Source: Paenibacillus gyeongsangnamensis
Lineage (GTDB): Bacteria > Bacillota > Bacilli > Paenibacillales > NBRC-103111
Length of the DNA: 64,000 bases
Direction of reading: 5' to 3'
NCBI RefSeq assembly: GCF_027533625.1
Contig: NZ_JAQAGZ010000008.1
Location: 1 to 64,000, forward strand
This document shows, in pieces, positions 44,292 to 54,195 of the stretch. The notes below the pieces were generated by a model, which did no database searches, had not been told where the DNA came from, and was given only the letters and a program-made list of their open reading frames with translations. Positions within the stretch are counted from its first letter, which is position 1. Each line of letters starts with the position of its first letter. The position numbers and the translations under genes are program-made.

Positions 44292-45587
44292 TTAGAAATT
44301 CGCAATAATCTGATTAGCAAACTCCGAGCACTTCACTTCAGTCGCGCCTTCCATCAGGCGGGCGAAGTCGTAAGTAACGGTTTTGTTGTTGATTGCCGTT
44401 TCCATGCCTTTGTAGATCAGCTCAGCCGCTTCTAGCCAGCCCAGGTGCTCAAGCATCATAACGCCGGACAGGATGACGGAACCCGGGTTAACGACGTCCA
44501 GACCTGCATACTTCGGAGCCGTACCGTGAGTCGCTTCAAAGATAGCGTGTCCGGTTACATAGTTGATATTCGCGCCAGGAGCGATACCGATACCGCCGAC
44601 TTGCGCAGCCAGGGCGTCGGACAAGTAGTCGCCGTTCAGGTTGAGCGTAGCGATGACTTCGAAATCGGTTGGACGAGTCAATACTTGCTGCAGTGCGATA
44701 TCAGCGATCGCATCTTTCACGATGATTTTGCCTTCGGCTTCGGCTGCTTTTTGAGCTGCGTTAGCCGCGTCGGTGCCTTGCTCTTCTTTGATTTTATCGT
44801 ATTGCGCCCAAGTGAAGGTTTTGTCGCCGAACTCCTGCTCAGCCAGCTCGTAACCCCAGTTTTTGAACGCGCCTTCGGTGAACTTCATGATGTTGCCTTT
44901 GTGAACGAGCGTTACGCTCTTGCGGTTATGCTGGATCGCATATTCGATGGCCGCGCGGATCAGACGCTTGGAGCCCTCGGAGGAAACCGGCTTGATGCCA
45001 ATACCGGAGGTTTCCGGGAAGCGGATCTTCTTCACGCCCATCTCGTTCTGCAGGAAAGCCAGTACTTTCTTCACTTCTTCGGAGCCGGAAGCCCACTCGA
45101 TGCCGGCATAGATGTCTTCCGTGTTCTCGCGGAAAATAACCATGTCTACGAGCTCAGGGCGTTTTACCGGGGAAGGCACGCCTTTGAAATAGCGAACCGG
45201 ACGGGAGCACACATACAGATCCAGCTCTTGGCGAAGGGCCACGTTCAGGGAACGGATACCGCCGCCGATCGGTGTAGTCAAAGGTCCTTTGATCGCTACG
45301 ATGTACTCGCGGATCGCAGTCAACGTGTCGGCTGGCAGCCAGTTGTTATATTTATTGAAAGCTTTCTCGCCGGCGAACACTTCATACCAAGCGATTTTCT
45401 TCTCGCCGTTGTAAGCTTTCTCCACCGCTGCGTCGAGGACGCGCTTGGAAGCGGCCCAGATGTCCGGACCCGTACCGTCGCCTTCGATGAAAGGAATAAT
45501 CGGATGATTAGGGACGTTCAGCTTGCCGTTCGTAATTGTAATGCGTTCGCCTTCTGTCGGCTGAGCGAATTGTTCGAATTGTGCCAT
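44292..45587 (-). CDS. icd: Isocitrate dehydrogenase (NADP-dependent)
   Basis: 431 residues. Motifs: [12 protein letters not shown] at the start, the phosphorylation/substrate loop [46 protein letters not shown], and the NADP region [19 protein letters not shown]. It converts isocitrate to 2-oxoglutarate. ATG 45587 has GAGGAGG 12 bases upstream, a rather long spacing. It follows citZ by 190 bases, a gap that contains GCCGGTAACCGGC and other inverted repeats, so partial termination or processing is possible. Confidence 0.96.
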   Translation of the reverse strand: MAQFEQFAQPTEGERITITNGKLNVPNHPIIPFIEGDGTGPDIWAASKRVLDAAVEKAYNGEKKIAWYEVFAGEKAFNKYNNWLPADTLTAIREYIVAIKGPLTTPIGGGIRSLNVALRQELDLYVCSRPVRYFKGVPSPVKRPELVDMVIFRENTEDIYAGIEWASGSEEVKKVLAFLQNEMGVKKIRFPETSGIGIKPVSSEGSKRLIRAAIEYAIQHNRKSVTLVHKGNIMKFTEGAFKNWGYELAEQEFGDKTFTWAQYDKIKEEQGTDAANAAQKAAEAEGKIIVKDAIADIALQQVLTRPTDFEVIATLNLNGDYLSDALAAQVGGIGIAPGANINYVTGHAIFEATHGTAPKYAGLDVVNPGSVILSGVMMLEHLGWLEAAELIYKGMETAINNKTVTYDFARLMEGATEVKCSEFANQIIANF

Positions 45588-45779
45588 GGATAAAATAAGC
45601 CTCCTCTAGTATATTGCCGGTAACCGGCGTGAATGAGAGCAGCGGGCCGCGTTGGGCGATGCAGCTCCAAAGGCAAAATTGAACGGGAGCTGCGGTGCCG
45701 CCCTCAGCCCGTAAGGGGAGGGCCGGCATGCCGCAGCAGCCCGTTAATTCACAGCGTGTATGTTCCGAGGAACGTGCGA

Positions 45780-46892
45780 TTAGCGCTGTTCGATCGGAGT
45801 GTAAGCTTGATGCGAAGGACCGGTATACTCGGCGCGCGGACGAATCAGACGATTGTCCGAATACTGCTCGAGAATGTGTGCGGTCCATCCCGATGTACGG
45901 CTGAACGCGAAGATCGGCGTGAACAAGTCGCGCGGAATTTCGAGCGAAGTATACACGGAAGCGGAGTAGAAGTCCACGTTCGGCTTCAGACCCTTCTGAC
46001 CGGTAACCAGCTCTTCGATCTGGATGGACATGTTGTACCAGTTCATGTTGCCTGTAATCTTGCCGAGCTCTTCGGACATCTTCTGAAGATGCTTCGCACG
46101 AGGGTCGCCGTTCTTGTAGACGCGGTGACCGAAGCCCATGATCTTCTCTTTGTTCGCCAGCTTCTCGGTGATGTAGCTGTTCGCTTTGTCGGCCGTGCCG
46201 ATTTCTTCGAGCATCGCCATAACGGCTTCGTTCGCGCCACCGTGCAGCGGGCCTTTCAAAGCGCCGATAGCGGATACGATGCCGGAATAAATATCGGACA
46301 ACGTAGCCACCGTTACGCGCGCAGCAAAAGTCGAAGCGTTGAGCTCGTGGTCTGCGTGCAGCACCAAAGCTTTATCAAGCGCTTCGATCGCGATTTTCTC
46401 AGGCTGTTTGCCTGTCAGCATGTACAGAAAATTCTCGGCAAGGGATGCGCCGGCCTTCGGAGCGATAGCCTCTTTGCCTTCGCGGATACGGGCGAATGCC
46501 GCAATGATCGTCGGCAGCTGCGCTTGAAGCCTGATCGCCTTGCGCAGGTTCGCTTCCGGCGACATATCGTTAGCTTCCGCATCGTAAAGAGCCAGGGAGG
46601 AAACGGCGGTACGAAGGGCTGCCATGGAGTTTACGTCTTTCGGGAACAATTTGATCAAATTGATGATTTCGCCTGGAACGTTTGCAGCTGCGTTAAGTTC
46701 TTTGGTCAGCTGGTCGAGCTCGGAGCGATTAGGCAGCTTGCCGTACCATAATAAATACACAACCTCTTCGAATGTTGCGTTTTCGGCAAGGTCGTCGATG
46801 TTGATACCGCGATAAGTCAACACACCGTCGATAATGGAGCTGATGGACGACGTTGTGGCTACAATTCCTTCCAAACCTTTGGTAGCAGTCAA
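45780..46892 (-). CDS. citZ: Citrate synthase
   Basis: 370 residues. GVLTYRGINIDDLAENATFE at the start, HADHELNASTFAARV and KGPLHGGANEAVM with two catalytic His, and MGFGHRVYKNGDPRAKHL with the third. It condenses acetyl-CoA and oxaloacetate. The start is TTG 46892, 7 bases after AAGGAGAG. A sigma-A promoter and a CcpC-type box precede it, so citrate control as in B. subtilis is likely. Confidence 0.96.
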   Translation of the reverse strand: MTATKGLEGIVATTSSISSIIDGVLTYRGINIDDLAENATFEEVVYLLWYGKLPNRSELDQLTKELNAAANVPGEIINLIKLFPKDVNSMAALRTAVSSLALYDAEANDMSPEANLRKAIRLQAQLPTIIAAFARIREGKEAIAPKAGASLAENFLYMLTGKQPEKIAIEALDKALVLHADHELNASTFAARVTVATLSDIYSGIVSAIGALKGPLHGGANEAVMAMLEEIGTADKANSYITEKLANKEKIMGFGHRVYKNGDPRAKHLQKMSEELGKITGNMNWYNMSIQIEELVTGQKGLKPNVDFYSASVYTSLEIPRDLFTPIFAFSRTSGWTAHILEQYSDNRLIRPRAEYTGPSHQAYTPIEQR

Positions 46893-46927
46893 GGTAATCT
46901 CTCCTTTTGCGTTTAATTCATAAGTCT

Positions 46928-46982
46928 ACTATAAAGGATTTACCAAGCGAAGTGAACAAATTTAGACATAAAAGTTCATTAT
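46928..46982 (-). promoter_or_regulatory. citZ promoter with CcpC-type box
   Basis: On the minus strand TTCACT (46956-46951), a 17-base spacer, and TATAGT (46933-46928). Upstream, ATAA-N7-TTAT (46968-46982) matches the dyad bound by the citrate-responsive regulator CcpC at citZ and citB in B. subtilis. The rest of the gap to 47222 shows no gene. Confidence 0.7.
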
Positions 46983-47222
46983 CAGCACAATAAACATATG
47001 CTATCCCTCGAGTTATCACGAGTTCGGACTGACTCAAACCTCTTCCCGCAACGTGATTTTCTAATTCCAGTATTCTCACAACAACTCATAAAAAATCACG
47101 TTGAATCAATACCTTTGCGGGGAAATTGTGGGGATGGGCTGAGGCGATTTTAGGAGGGGGACATGGGTCAAATCGAACATACCGATCTAGCTGAATAGAT
47201 GCATTCACTTTATTTTTTATAA

Positions 47223-47722
47223 TTAGCTGTCCCATCGCGGGGTAAAAATCAAAGTTAATACGAAGACGATAGGGATCGATAAACAAAGTGCAATTATCGG
47301 CTTTTTATAATGCAGCCGAAGCATTGGGAACATCAAACAATTGAAGACGGTTGACAACCATGCATTCCACCCCCCGTTATATTCCAGCTTTCCGAATAAA
47401 TGTAGAATATACTCCACACCTGAAAATATCGCAATCCACGCTAACGTATGAACAATTTTCTTCATACCGCTATTCGGATAAGTCGATAAAAAAAGCAATG
47501 CCCCGCAAGGCAACGCAGTGAAGGAATATAAAAGAATCGTTTGTTTGTTATTGAGTCCAACATCCGGTATCTCATTCCACAGGGTATCGTCACCGTATAA
47601 AAACAAATACAATAAATTCCCTGCTGCCATATAAAGTAATGAGGGTAATACTTATTTATATTTTTCCAATCGCCCCAGATTATAGCCATGATCAACGCAG
47701 CAATCGAAACGCTTAAATACAA
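47223..47722 (-). pseudogene. CBO0543-family membrane protein, frameshifted
   Basis: Two overlapping frames make one protein: the first (from 47722) gives MYLSVSIAALIMAIIWGDWK...YY, the second continues PSLLYMAAGNLLYLFLYGDD, LWNEIPD, the EYILHLFGKLEYNGGWNAWL segment and LRLHYKKP, the pattern I know from the CBO0543 family. The frames join only if one base is added near 47641-47650 (TATTACCCTCA). Either the gene is inactivated or there is a sequencing error at this spot. Function of the family is unknown. Confidence 0.7.
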
Positions 47723-47993
47723 AAGAAGTCACCCGGCTTATTTGTTGTTGTAATATAAATATTTACATTTATTGTTAAAATTAAACTGTATTGAACTTTG
47801 AGAATTCAGGGATTGATGGCCATCATGTAGATTTTCAAAGGGTATCGGAAAAATGCTGCCGGCCGGAAACGCCCGTCTTTAGAGATTCTTTAGAAGCTTT
47901 TCATAACCCCTATAAATTTATTCTTCAAATGTTTTGCGAGACGGAAATTGAGTGATATTATAGTGTTAATTGCTATTTACAGGAGGAACTGCC

Positions 47994-49535
47994 ATGAACA
48001 GCAGCCGCAGAATCGGCATCATCGATATCGGCTCGAACTCCATTCGTCTGGTGATTTATGAGCAGCGGGCGAACGGAGCGTACCGGGTCATCAGCGAATT
48101 CAAGAAATCCGCACGACTTAGCCAGCGCATCGAACCTGACGGGTCATTGCCTCCTGCCGAAATTGAGTCCCTCGTCCGCATTTTGGAGCACTTCCGCCGG
48201 ATATGCGGCGCTCATCAGGTACAGGATTTCCGGGTAGCGGCTACGGCGGCGATTCGCAACGCGACCAATTCCCGTGAAATTATAGATACATTGAACCGGG
48301 ACAGCGGCTTTGAGGTGGAGCTTCTGTCCGGCGAGGCCGAGGCGCGCCTCGGATTTCTCGGCATGATCCGTACGATGGAAATCGAGAGCGGCTTTCTCGT
48401 CGACATCGGCGGAGGCAGCACGGAGATCTCCCTGTTCCGCGCCCGCAAGCTGGTGAGGAGCGTCTCCTTCCCGTTCGGGGCGGTGAATACGACCCGCCGC
48501 TTCTCCATGACGGGCAATTTCAGCGGAGACCATATCAGGAGCATCCGCCAAATGGTGGAGGAATCCGTAGCACAAGAGTCCTGGATTCACGAAGCGCCCG
48601 GTCTGCCGCTTGTCGGCCTCGGAGGCACGATTAGGACGGTTTGTAAAATCAACCAGCGCAAGCGCAAATACCCGCTGCAGACGACCCACAATTACCCCAT
48701 GACCCGGACCGATTTCGACGAGCTGGTCAACTGGCTGCCGATCCTTCCCGCCGAGAAGCGGAAGAAAGTGGACGGTCTCGCGAAGGACCGCTACGACATT
48801 ATCGTACCCGGCATGGTCATTCTTCAAACGATATTCCAGACGGCCGGCTGCTCCCATTACGTAGTCAGCGGCGCCGGTCTGCGGGACGGATTGTACTATG
48901 AAACCTTCCAGTCCGACGGGGAAACGGCTGTAAGCGTTGCCGAGCACAGCGCCGACAATCTGCTGAAGCTGCATTCGACAGCGCCCGAGGCGCATATCCG
49001 CCAGGTCGGGTCCATCGCATTGGCCCTGTATGATGCCGCTTCGAAGGCCAAGCTGCTTCCGGACGATCCGAGACTGCGCCTTTGCTTCCGGACGGCGGCC
49101 AAGCTGTACCGGATCGGAGCGTCCCTTTATTACTATCAATTTGCGAAGCATTCGTTTCATCTGATTTCGCAAACGCGGATCGACGGCTTCAGCCACCGTG
49201 AAATATTGCTTTGCGCATTGATTGCGACATTCAAAGCAAAGAACAAGACGGTTCAGCAGGCGACGCCGTACAAGGATATTTTGCAGGATGCGGATCTCGA
49301 GCTGATCGTGAAGCTCGGCTACCTGCTGCAGCTCGCCATAGCGCTTGATATCAGCGAGATTCAAACCCTGGAGCTAACCTCGGCCGAATTCGAAGGCAGC
49401 ATGCTGCACCTGAAGCTCCGAACGAAATACGACCCCTCTGCAGAATACAGAGAGGTCGAGGGCATACATAAGGAATTCAAGAAAGCGTGGGGCGTTCAGA
49501 TCAGGATTCACGAACCGTCGTTTTCCAAGAGCTGA
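47994..49535 (+). CDS. ppx: Exopolyphosphatase, Ppx/GppA family
   Basis: 513 residues from ATG 47994, 7 bases after AGGAGG. The ASKHA fold shows IGIIDIGSNSIRLVIYE and GFLVDIGGGSTEISLF, with GLGGTIRTV further on. The C-terminal HD-like domain extends from about 310. It hydrolyses polyphosphate (or pppGpp). It converges on ppk, the last 35 bases of the two genes overlapping on opposite strands. Confidence 0.92.
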   Translation: MNSSRRIGIIDIGSNSIRLVIYEQRANGAYRVISEFKKSARLSQRIEPDGSLPPAEIESLVRILEHFRRICGAHQVQDFRVAATAAIRNATNSREIIDTLNRDSGFEVELLSGEAEARLGFLGMIRTMEIESGFLVDIGGGSTEISLFRARKLVRSVSFPFGAVNTTRRFSMTGNFSGDHIRSIRQMVEESVAQESWIHEAPGLPLVGLGGTIRTVCKINQRKRKYPLQTTHNYPMTRTDFDELVNWLPILPAEKRKKVDGLAKDRYDIIVPGMVILQTIFQTAGCSHYVVSGAGLRDGLYYETFQSDGETAVSVAEHSADNLLKLHSTAPEAHIRQVGSIALALYDAASKAKLLPDDPRLRLCFRTAAKLYRIGASLYYYQFAKHSFHLISQTRIDGFSHREILLCALIATFKAKNKTVQQATPYKDILQDADLELIVKLGYLLQLAIALDISEIQTLELTSAEFEGSMLHLKLRTKYDPSAEYREVEGIHKEFKKAWGVQIRIHEPSFSKS

Positions 49536-51591
49536 TCCGCATCGCTTCGAATTGACTGCGCAGCGGCGGTTCGCCGTCGCTGCGCACATGCTCGTACAAC
49601 CCGTTGGGCTGAAGCGAGCGCGCCTTGACGTTATCTTTTAAATACAGGTCAAGAATATTGATCAGCGAATTTTTGATGTCTTTATCGAAAACCGGACACA
49701 TCAGCTCGACGCGGCGCGTCAGGTTCCTCGTCATCCAGTCGGCACTGGCGATGTAAATTTCGGTATCCCCCGCATTCTCGAAATAAAAGATACGCGAATG
49801 CTCGAGAAACCGGTCCACAATGCTCCGTACCGTAATATTCTCGCTAAGTCCGGGCACGCCGGGTTTCAAGCAGCATACCCCGCGCACGATCAAATCAATC
49901 TTCACACCGGCTTGGGAAGCCGCATACAGCTCGTCGACCATCTGCTGATTCGATAACGAATTGAATTTGGCTACGATGCGCGCCGGCTTGCCTTCCGCCG
50001 CATTCCTCGCTTCTCTGCGGATTTTATCGAACAGCTTATCCATCAGATCCGTAGGCGCAACGCCGAAGGCCTTCCAGTTGTGCGGTGCGGAATAGCCCGT
50101 CACTTCGTTGAATAAGGCCGAGGCGTCTTCGCCAATCACTTTGTTCGATGTGAAAAAGCCGACATCGGTGTACAATTTTGCCGTATTGTCGTTATAGTTC
50201 CCGGTTCCCACATGCACGTAACGTCTCAGGCCGTCCGGCTCTTGACGGACGACGAGCGTAATTTTGGCATGCGTCTTCAGACCGACGAGGCCGTATACGA
50301 CGTGGCATCCCGACTTCTCCAGCTTCCTCGCCCAAGCAATGTTCCGTTCTTCATCGAAACGGGCCTTCAATTCGACGACAACCGTTACTTGTTTGCCGGA
50401 TTCGGCCGCCCTCGCCAGCCCTTGTATGAGCGGGGAGTTCCCGCTGACCCGGTACAGCGTCATCTTAATCGCGAGCACATGGGGATCGTAGGCGGCCTGG
50501 CAGATGAAATCCGTCACCGCATCGAACGACTCGTAAGGATGATAGACGAGCACTTCCCGGTGCCGCAGCGTCGTGAACAAATCCTCCGTATCCATGAACT
50601 CCTGCGGATAAACCGGACGTATCGGCTTATAGCGCAAATGATCGTGACCTTGCAGGGAACCCGCCAGTTTCATGAAGAAGCTCAGATCAAGCGGTCCGTC
50701 GATCTCGAAGATGTTATCGGTGATCTCGAATTCTTCCTTCAGCTGCTCCAGCGCGTAAGGATGGATCCCCTTCTGCACCTCGAGGCGGACCGGCGCGCCC
50801 CAGCGGCGGCGGTGAAGCTCCTTCTCGATCTCCTCCAGCAAGTCTTCGGCTCCTTCTTCATTCAGCGTCAGGTCCGCATTGCGCGTCAGCCGGAACGCCG
50901 ACACCGAGATCGGCGTGTAGCCGCTGAACATGGTATGGATATGCTGCTCTATCAGCTCCTCCATGAGGATGAACTCCTGCTTCTTGCTGTTGGTCCGGCC
51001 GGGGACCGTAATGTAGCGTGACAAGTTCGAGGGCACCTGCAGGATGGCAAAATAAGGCTCATCGTCCGGATCGTCTCCGTCCTTCATCAGCACGACGGCC
51101 AAATATAACGCCTGCGTATGTACGAGCGGAAACGGCCGCGATTGGTCGACCGCCATCGGAGTCAGCACCGGGAATACGATATCGTGATAATACACGTCCA
51201 TGGCATGGCGCTGCGTCGTATTCAAATCTTCGTAGCTGGTAAATATGATGCCTTCCTTCGTTAGCTGCCTTAGAATTTCGCGGTATGTCTTATACTGCTC
51301 GGCGACCATTTTCGAGGAACGCTTCATGATGCGTTTGAAAAGTCCGGCCGGCGTATAGCTGGTGAAATCCTTCTTCGTATGACCCGCCTTGAGCTGGTCC
51401 TTTACTCCGGCTACGCGGACACTCATGAATTCATCCAGATTGGATGAAACGATGGAAAGAAACTTCACCCGTTCCAACAGGGGCGTATTCGGATCCTGTG
51501 CCTCTTCCAGCACCCGCCAGTTGAATTCAACCCAGCTTAAATCGCGGTTTAAATAATTATTCGCCGTTTCTCGGGGGAGCGTATCCTTCAT
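49501..51591 (-). CDS. ppk: Polyphosphate kinase 1
   Basis: 696 residues from ATG 51591 (MKDTLPRETANNYLNRDLSW), which has GGAGG upstream; the longer frame to 51666 has no ribosome site. NYLNRDLSWVEFNWRVLEEA begins the N domain; PVLTPMAVDQSRPFP, VVELKARFDEERNIAWARKL and KTHAKITLVVR (phosphorylated His) belong to the catalytic core; the second PLD-like half ends with DWMTRNLTRRVELM. It makes polyphosphate from ATP, opposite to the adjacent Ppx. Confidence 0.94.
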   Translation of the reverse strand: MKDTLPRETANNYLNRDLSWVEFNWRVLEEAQDPNTPLLERVKFLSIVSSNLDEFMSVRVAGVKDQLKAGHTKKDFTSYTPAGLFKRIMKRSSKMVAEQYKTYREILRQLTKEGIIFTSYEDLNTTQRHAMDVYYHDIVFPVLTPMAVDQSRPFPLVHTQALYLAVVLMKDGDDPDDEPYFAILQVPSNLSRYITVPGRTNSKKQEFILMEELIEQHIHTMFSGYTPISVSAFRLTRNADLTLNEEGAEDLLEEIEKELHRRRWGAPVRLEVQKGIHPYALEQLKEEFEITDNIFEIDGPLDLSFFMKLAGSLQGHDHLRYKPIRPVYPQEFMDTEDLFTTLRHREVLVYHPYESFDAVTDFICQAAYDPHVLAIKMTLYRVSGNSPLIQGLARAAESGKQVTVVVELKARFDEERNIAWARKLEKSGCHVVYGLVGLKTHAKITLVVRQEPDGLRRYVHVGTGNYNDNTAKLYTDVGFFTSNKVIGEDASALFNEVTGYSAPHNWKAFGVAPTDLMDKLFDKIRREARNAAEGKPARIVAKFNSLSNQQMVDELYAASQAGVKIDLIVRGVCCLKPGVPGLSENITVRSIVDRFLEHSRIFYFENAGDTEIYIASADWMTRNLTRRVELMCPVFDKDIKNSLINILDLYLKDNVKARSLQPNGLYEHVRSDGEPPLRSQFEAMRISSWKTTVRES

Positions 51592-51690
51592 CCTGCCACC
51601 AAACCTCCATGGTTTCCGCATTTTCACAGTTTCTTTACTTATTTCATCGTAATTCGACATTGTCAACGGAAGATATAAGTTTTGTTAATT

Positions 51691-52104
51691 TTATGTAAAG
51701 GGTTGCGTTTTTATAAGTAAAGCATATAATCCAGGCGCCTCCCGGTCAATACGGGCCGGCTTCCAGTCCCGGTTCAGCCATACGTGCTTCGTTCCTCCGC
51801 TGACCAGCAGCTCCTCCCCGCGACGGATCTCGCTGGCGAACTCCAGACGAAGATTCGTATAATGGGTTATTTTCGTACAGACCGTCACAAGATCATCATA
51901 CCGGGCCGGCCGGTGAAAATCCAGCTCCGCGTGGGTAACCGGAAGAAGAAGTCCCTGACGCTCCAGCGATTGGTAAGACATCCCGAGACGGCGGATCAGC
52001 TCGGTTCGTCCGATTTCAAACCAGTTCAAATAGTTGGCGTGGTATACTACGCCCATCTGATCCGTTTCTTGATAGCGGACACGGAGTTCATGCTGAAACC
52101 ACAT
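51691..52104 (-). CDS. Acyl-CoA thioesterase, YbgC/FadM-like hot-dog protein
   Basis: 137 residues from ATG 52104 (MWFQHELRVRYQETDQMGVV), after GGGAGGG. YQETDQMGVVYHANYLNWFE holds the catalytic Asp of the 4-hydroxybenzoyl-CoA thioesterase group. It would hydrolyse acyl-CoA. It lies upstream of ppk on the same strand with a 99-base gap; no functional link is evident. Confidence 0.9.
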   Translation of the reverse strand: MWFQHELRVRYQETDQMGVVYHANYLNWFEIGRTELIRRLGMSYQSLERQGLLLPVTHAELDFHRPARYDDLVTVCTKITHYTNLRLEFASEIRRGEELLVSGGTKHVWLNRDWKPARIDREAPGLYALLIKTQPFT

Positions 52105-52182
52105 GCTTTTAAGCCCTCCCAATTTGCTTTAGCTTGCCCAGCGGCGCTTATTGGAATACCTTGCGTCTTTGCCGAAATGAAC

Positions 52183-52282
52183 TCAAGATAAACGGCTACG
52201 CCGTCCTTTTCTTACAAAGAGCAGCACGTTTATCAAGGTTGATGCGAAGCTGTAAGTTACGAAAACTTATAATTTCTTATCA
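52183..52282. repeat. Dispersed 100-bp hairpin repeat, copy C
   Basis: CTCAAGATAAACGGCTACGC...AATTTCTTATCAA. It has several differences from copies B and D (CCTTTTCTTACAAAGAG in the stem, still paired). It is in direct tandem with copy D. Confidence 0.9.
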
Positions 52283-52283
52283 A

Positions 52284-52384
52284 CCCAGGATAAACGGCTA
52301 CGCCTTCCTTGTCTTACAAGGACCAGCGCGTTTACCAAGGTTGATGCGAAGCTATAAGTTACGAATACTTATAAAATCTTATCA
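52284..52384. repeat. Dispersed 100-bp hairpin repeat, copy D
   Basis: CCCAGGATAAACGGCTACGC...AAAATCTTATCA, directly after copy C and closest to copy B. The pair lies between the thioesterase gene and the pyk terminator. Confidence 0.92.
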
Positions 52385-52393
52385 ACGAAGAAA

Positions 52394-52424
52394 AGAGCGA
52401 AACCGGTATTCGATTTCGCTCTCT
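52394..52424 (-). terminator. Terminator of pyk
   Basis: AGAGCGAAATCG/CGGTTTCGCTCT on the minus strand followed by TTTCTT. Confidence 0.85.
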
Positions 52425-52437
52425 CTTCAGCTAATCT

Positions 52438-54195
52438 TTACAGAACGCGCGCGCGGCCCGAATAAATGACGCCAACTTCAGGGTAAATCGATACCTCGGC
52501 GCCGTCCTTCAGAATATTCAGCGCCCGGTCAACGCCTACAATGACCGGCTTGCTCAAGCTGATGCCGACAACGGCGGCGTGGGATGTAATGCCGCCCGTT
52601 TCGGTAATGACGGCCGCCGCCTTCTCGAATGCCGGCATATATTCTTTATCCGTCGTCAAGGAGACGAGAATGCAGCCTTCCGTTGCTTTGGCATTCGCTT
52701 CCTCGGCGCTGCGCGCGATGACGACCTTACCTGTCGCCGCTTGCGTGCCGATCCCTTGTCCCTTGGCGATCATCTCGCCGATTTGGTGCACCTTGATCAG
52801 GTTGGTCGTTCCGGAGCGTCCTACTGGCACGCCGGCCGTAATGATAACGAGGTCTCCCAGGCTAACGAGACCTTTCTTAAGGCTGGCGTCCACAGCATGC
52901 TCGAACAGCTGGTCGGTCGATTCGCACATCTCGCCCTTCACCGGCACGACGCCCCATACGAGCGACAAGCGGCGAAGCACTTGTTCGTTCGGCGTAACGG
53001 CGACAATCGGCGCTTTCGGACGGTATTTGGACACCATCCGTGCGGTATAGCCGCTCTCCGTAGCGGTCAGAATCGCTTTCGCATCCAGCTCCAGAGCGGA
53101 GTTGGCCACCGCTTGCGAGATCGCTTCGGTTACCGTCGTTTGCTGCGCTTTGCTTTGGCGAGCGAAAATTTCGCGGTGCTCCAGCGCCGCTTCCGCACGC
53201 TCGGCGATCCGTGCCATCGTCATTACGGATTCGACCGGATATTTCCCTGCCGCGGTTTCGCCGGACAGCATGACCGCATCCGTGCCGTCGAAGATCGCAT
53301 TCGCCACGTCGCTCGCTTCCGCACGGGTCGGACGCGGGTTGCGCTGCATCGAATCCAGCATCATCGTTGCTGTAATAACCGGCTTGCCTGCGAGGTTACA
53401 CTTCTTGATCATGGCCTTCTGCACGATCGGCACGTCTTCGGCAGGAATCTCGACGCCCAGGTCGCCGCGCGCAACCATCAGACCGTCGGATACCTCCAGG
53501 ATTTCATCCAGGTTGTCCACGCCCTCCTGGTTCTCGATCTTGGAAATGATTTGAATGTGGGACGCGTTATGACGCTCGAGAATTTCTCGGATTTCCATGA
53601 CGTCGCTCGCTTTGCGCACGAAAGAAGCAGCGATGAAATCCACTCCCTGCTCGATCCCGAAGATGATGTCGTTAGCGTCTTTCTCCGTGATGCCTGGAAG
53701 GTTGATGCGTACGCCCGGTACATTGACGCCCTTCTTGCCGCCGAGGAGGCCGCCGTTCTTAATTCGGCACACGATGTCCGTACCGCGGATGTCCTCCACG
53801 GTTAAGCCGATCAGACCGTCGTCGATCAGAATGGTGGAGCCTACCCGAACGTCCTTGTACAAATCTCTATATGTGATGGATACCCGGTCCGCGTCGCCCA
53901 AGATTTCCTCGGTGGTCAGCGTGATCAGGTTGTCCTGCACGAGCTCAACCTTCTGGTCGTCCTTCAGCTTGCCTGTGCGGATCTCGGGTCCTTTCGTATC
54001 CAGCAGAATCGCCACATTGCGGTTCAACTCCTGACAGGCTTGACGAACGTTCTTGATCCGGTTGCCGTGTTCCTCGAAATCGCCGTGGGAAAAGTTCAAC
54101 CGCACTACGTTCATGCCGGCTTCAATCAGCTTCTTGAACATCTCGAGCGATTCGCTCACCGGACCGATAGTACAAACAATCTTCGTTTTACGCAT
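52438..54195 (-). CDS. pyk: Pyruvate kinase with C-terminal PEP-utiliser swivel domain
   Basis: 585 residues, the long Bacillales form. [12 protein letters not shown] and [13 protein letters not shown] at the start, [12 protein letters not shown] and [19 protein letters not shown] in the barrel, an allosteric C domain to about 475, then an extra domain with [19 protein letters not shown], the TSHAA motif of PEP-utilising enzymes. It makes pyruvate and ATP from PEP. ATG 54195 overlaps the accA stop by 8 bases. pfkA, which lies between accA and pyk in B. subtilis, is absent here. Confidence 0.96.
   Translation of the reverse strand: MRKTKIVCTIGPVSESLEMFKKLIEAGMNVVRLNFSHGDFEEHGNRIKNVRQACQELNRNVAILLDTKGPEIRTGKLKDDQKVELVQDNLITLTTEEILGDADRVSITYRDLYKDVRVGSTILIDDGLIGLTVEDIRGTDIVCRIKNGGLLGGKKGVNVPGVRINLPGITEKDANDIIFGIEQGVDFIAASFVRKASDVMEIREILERHNASHIQIISKIENQEGVDNLDEILEVSDGLMVARGDLGVEIPAEDVPIVQKAMIKKCNLAGKPVITATMMLDSMQRNPRPTRAEASDVANAIFDGTDAVMLSGETAAGKYPVESVMTMARIAERAEAALEHREIFARQSKAQQTTVTEAISQAVANSALELDAKAILTATESGYTARMVSKYRPKAPIVAVTPNEQVLRRLSLVWGVVPVKGEMCESTDQLFEHAVDASLKKGLVSLGDLVIITAGVPVGRSGTTNLIKVHQIGEMIAKGQGIGTQAATGKVVIARSAEEANAKATEGCILVSLTTDKEYMPAFEKAAAVITETGGITSHAAVVGISLSKPVIVGVDRALNILKDGAEVSIYPEVGVIYSGRARVL

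Noticed and set aside
52579..53805. 408-codon plus-strand frame opposite pyk
   Set aside because: Shadow of pyruvate kinase with His/Arg-rich composition.
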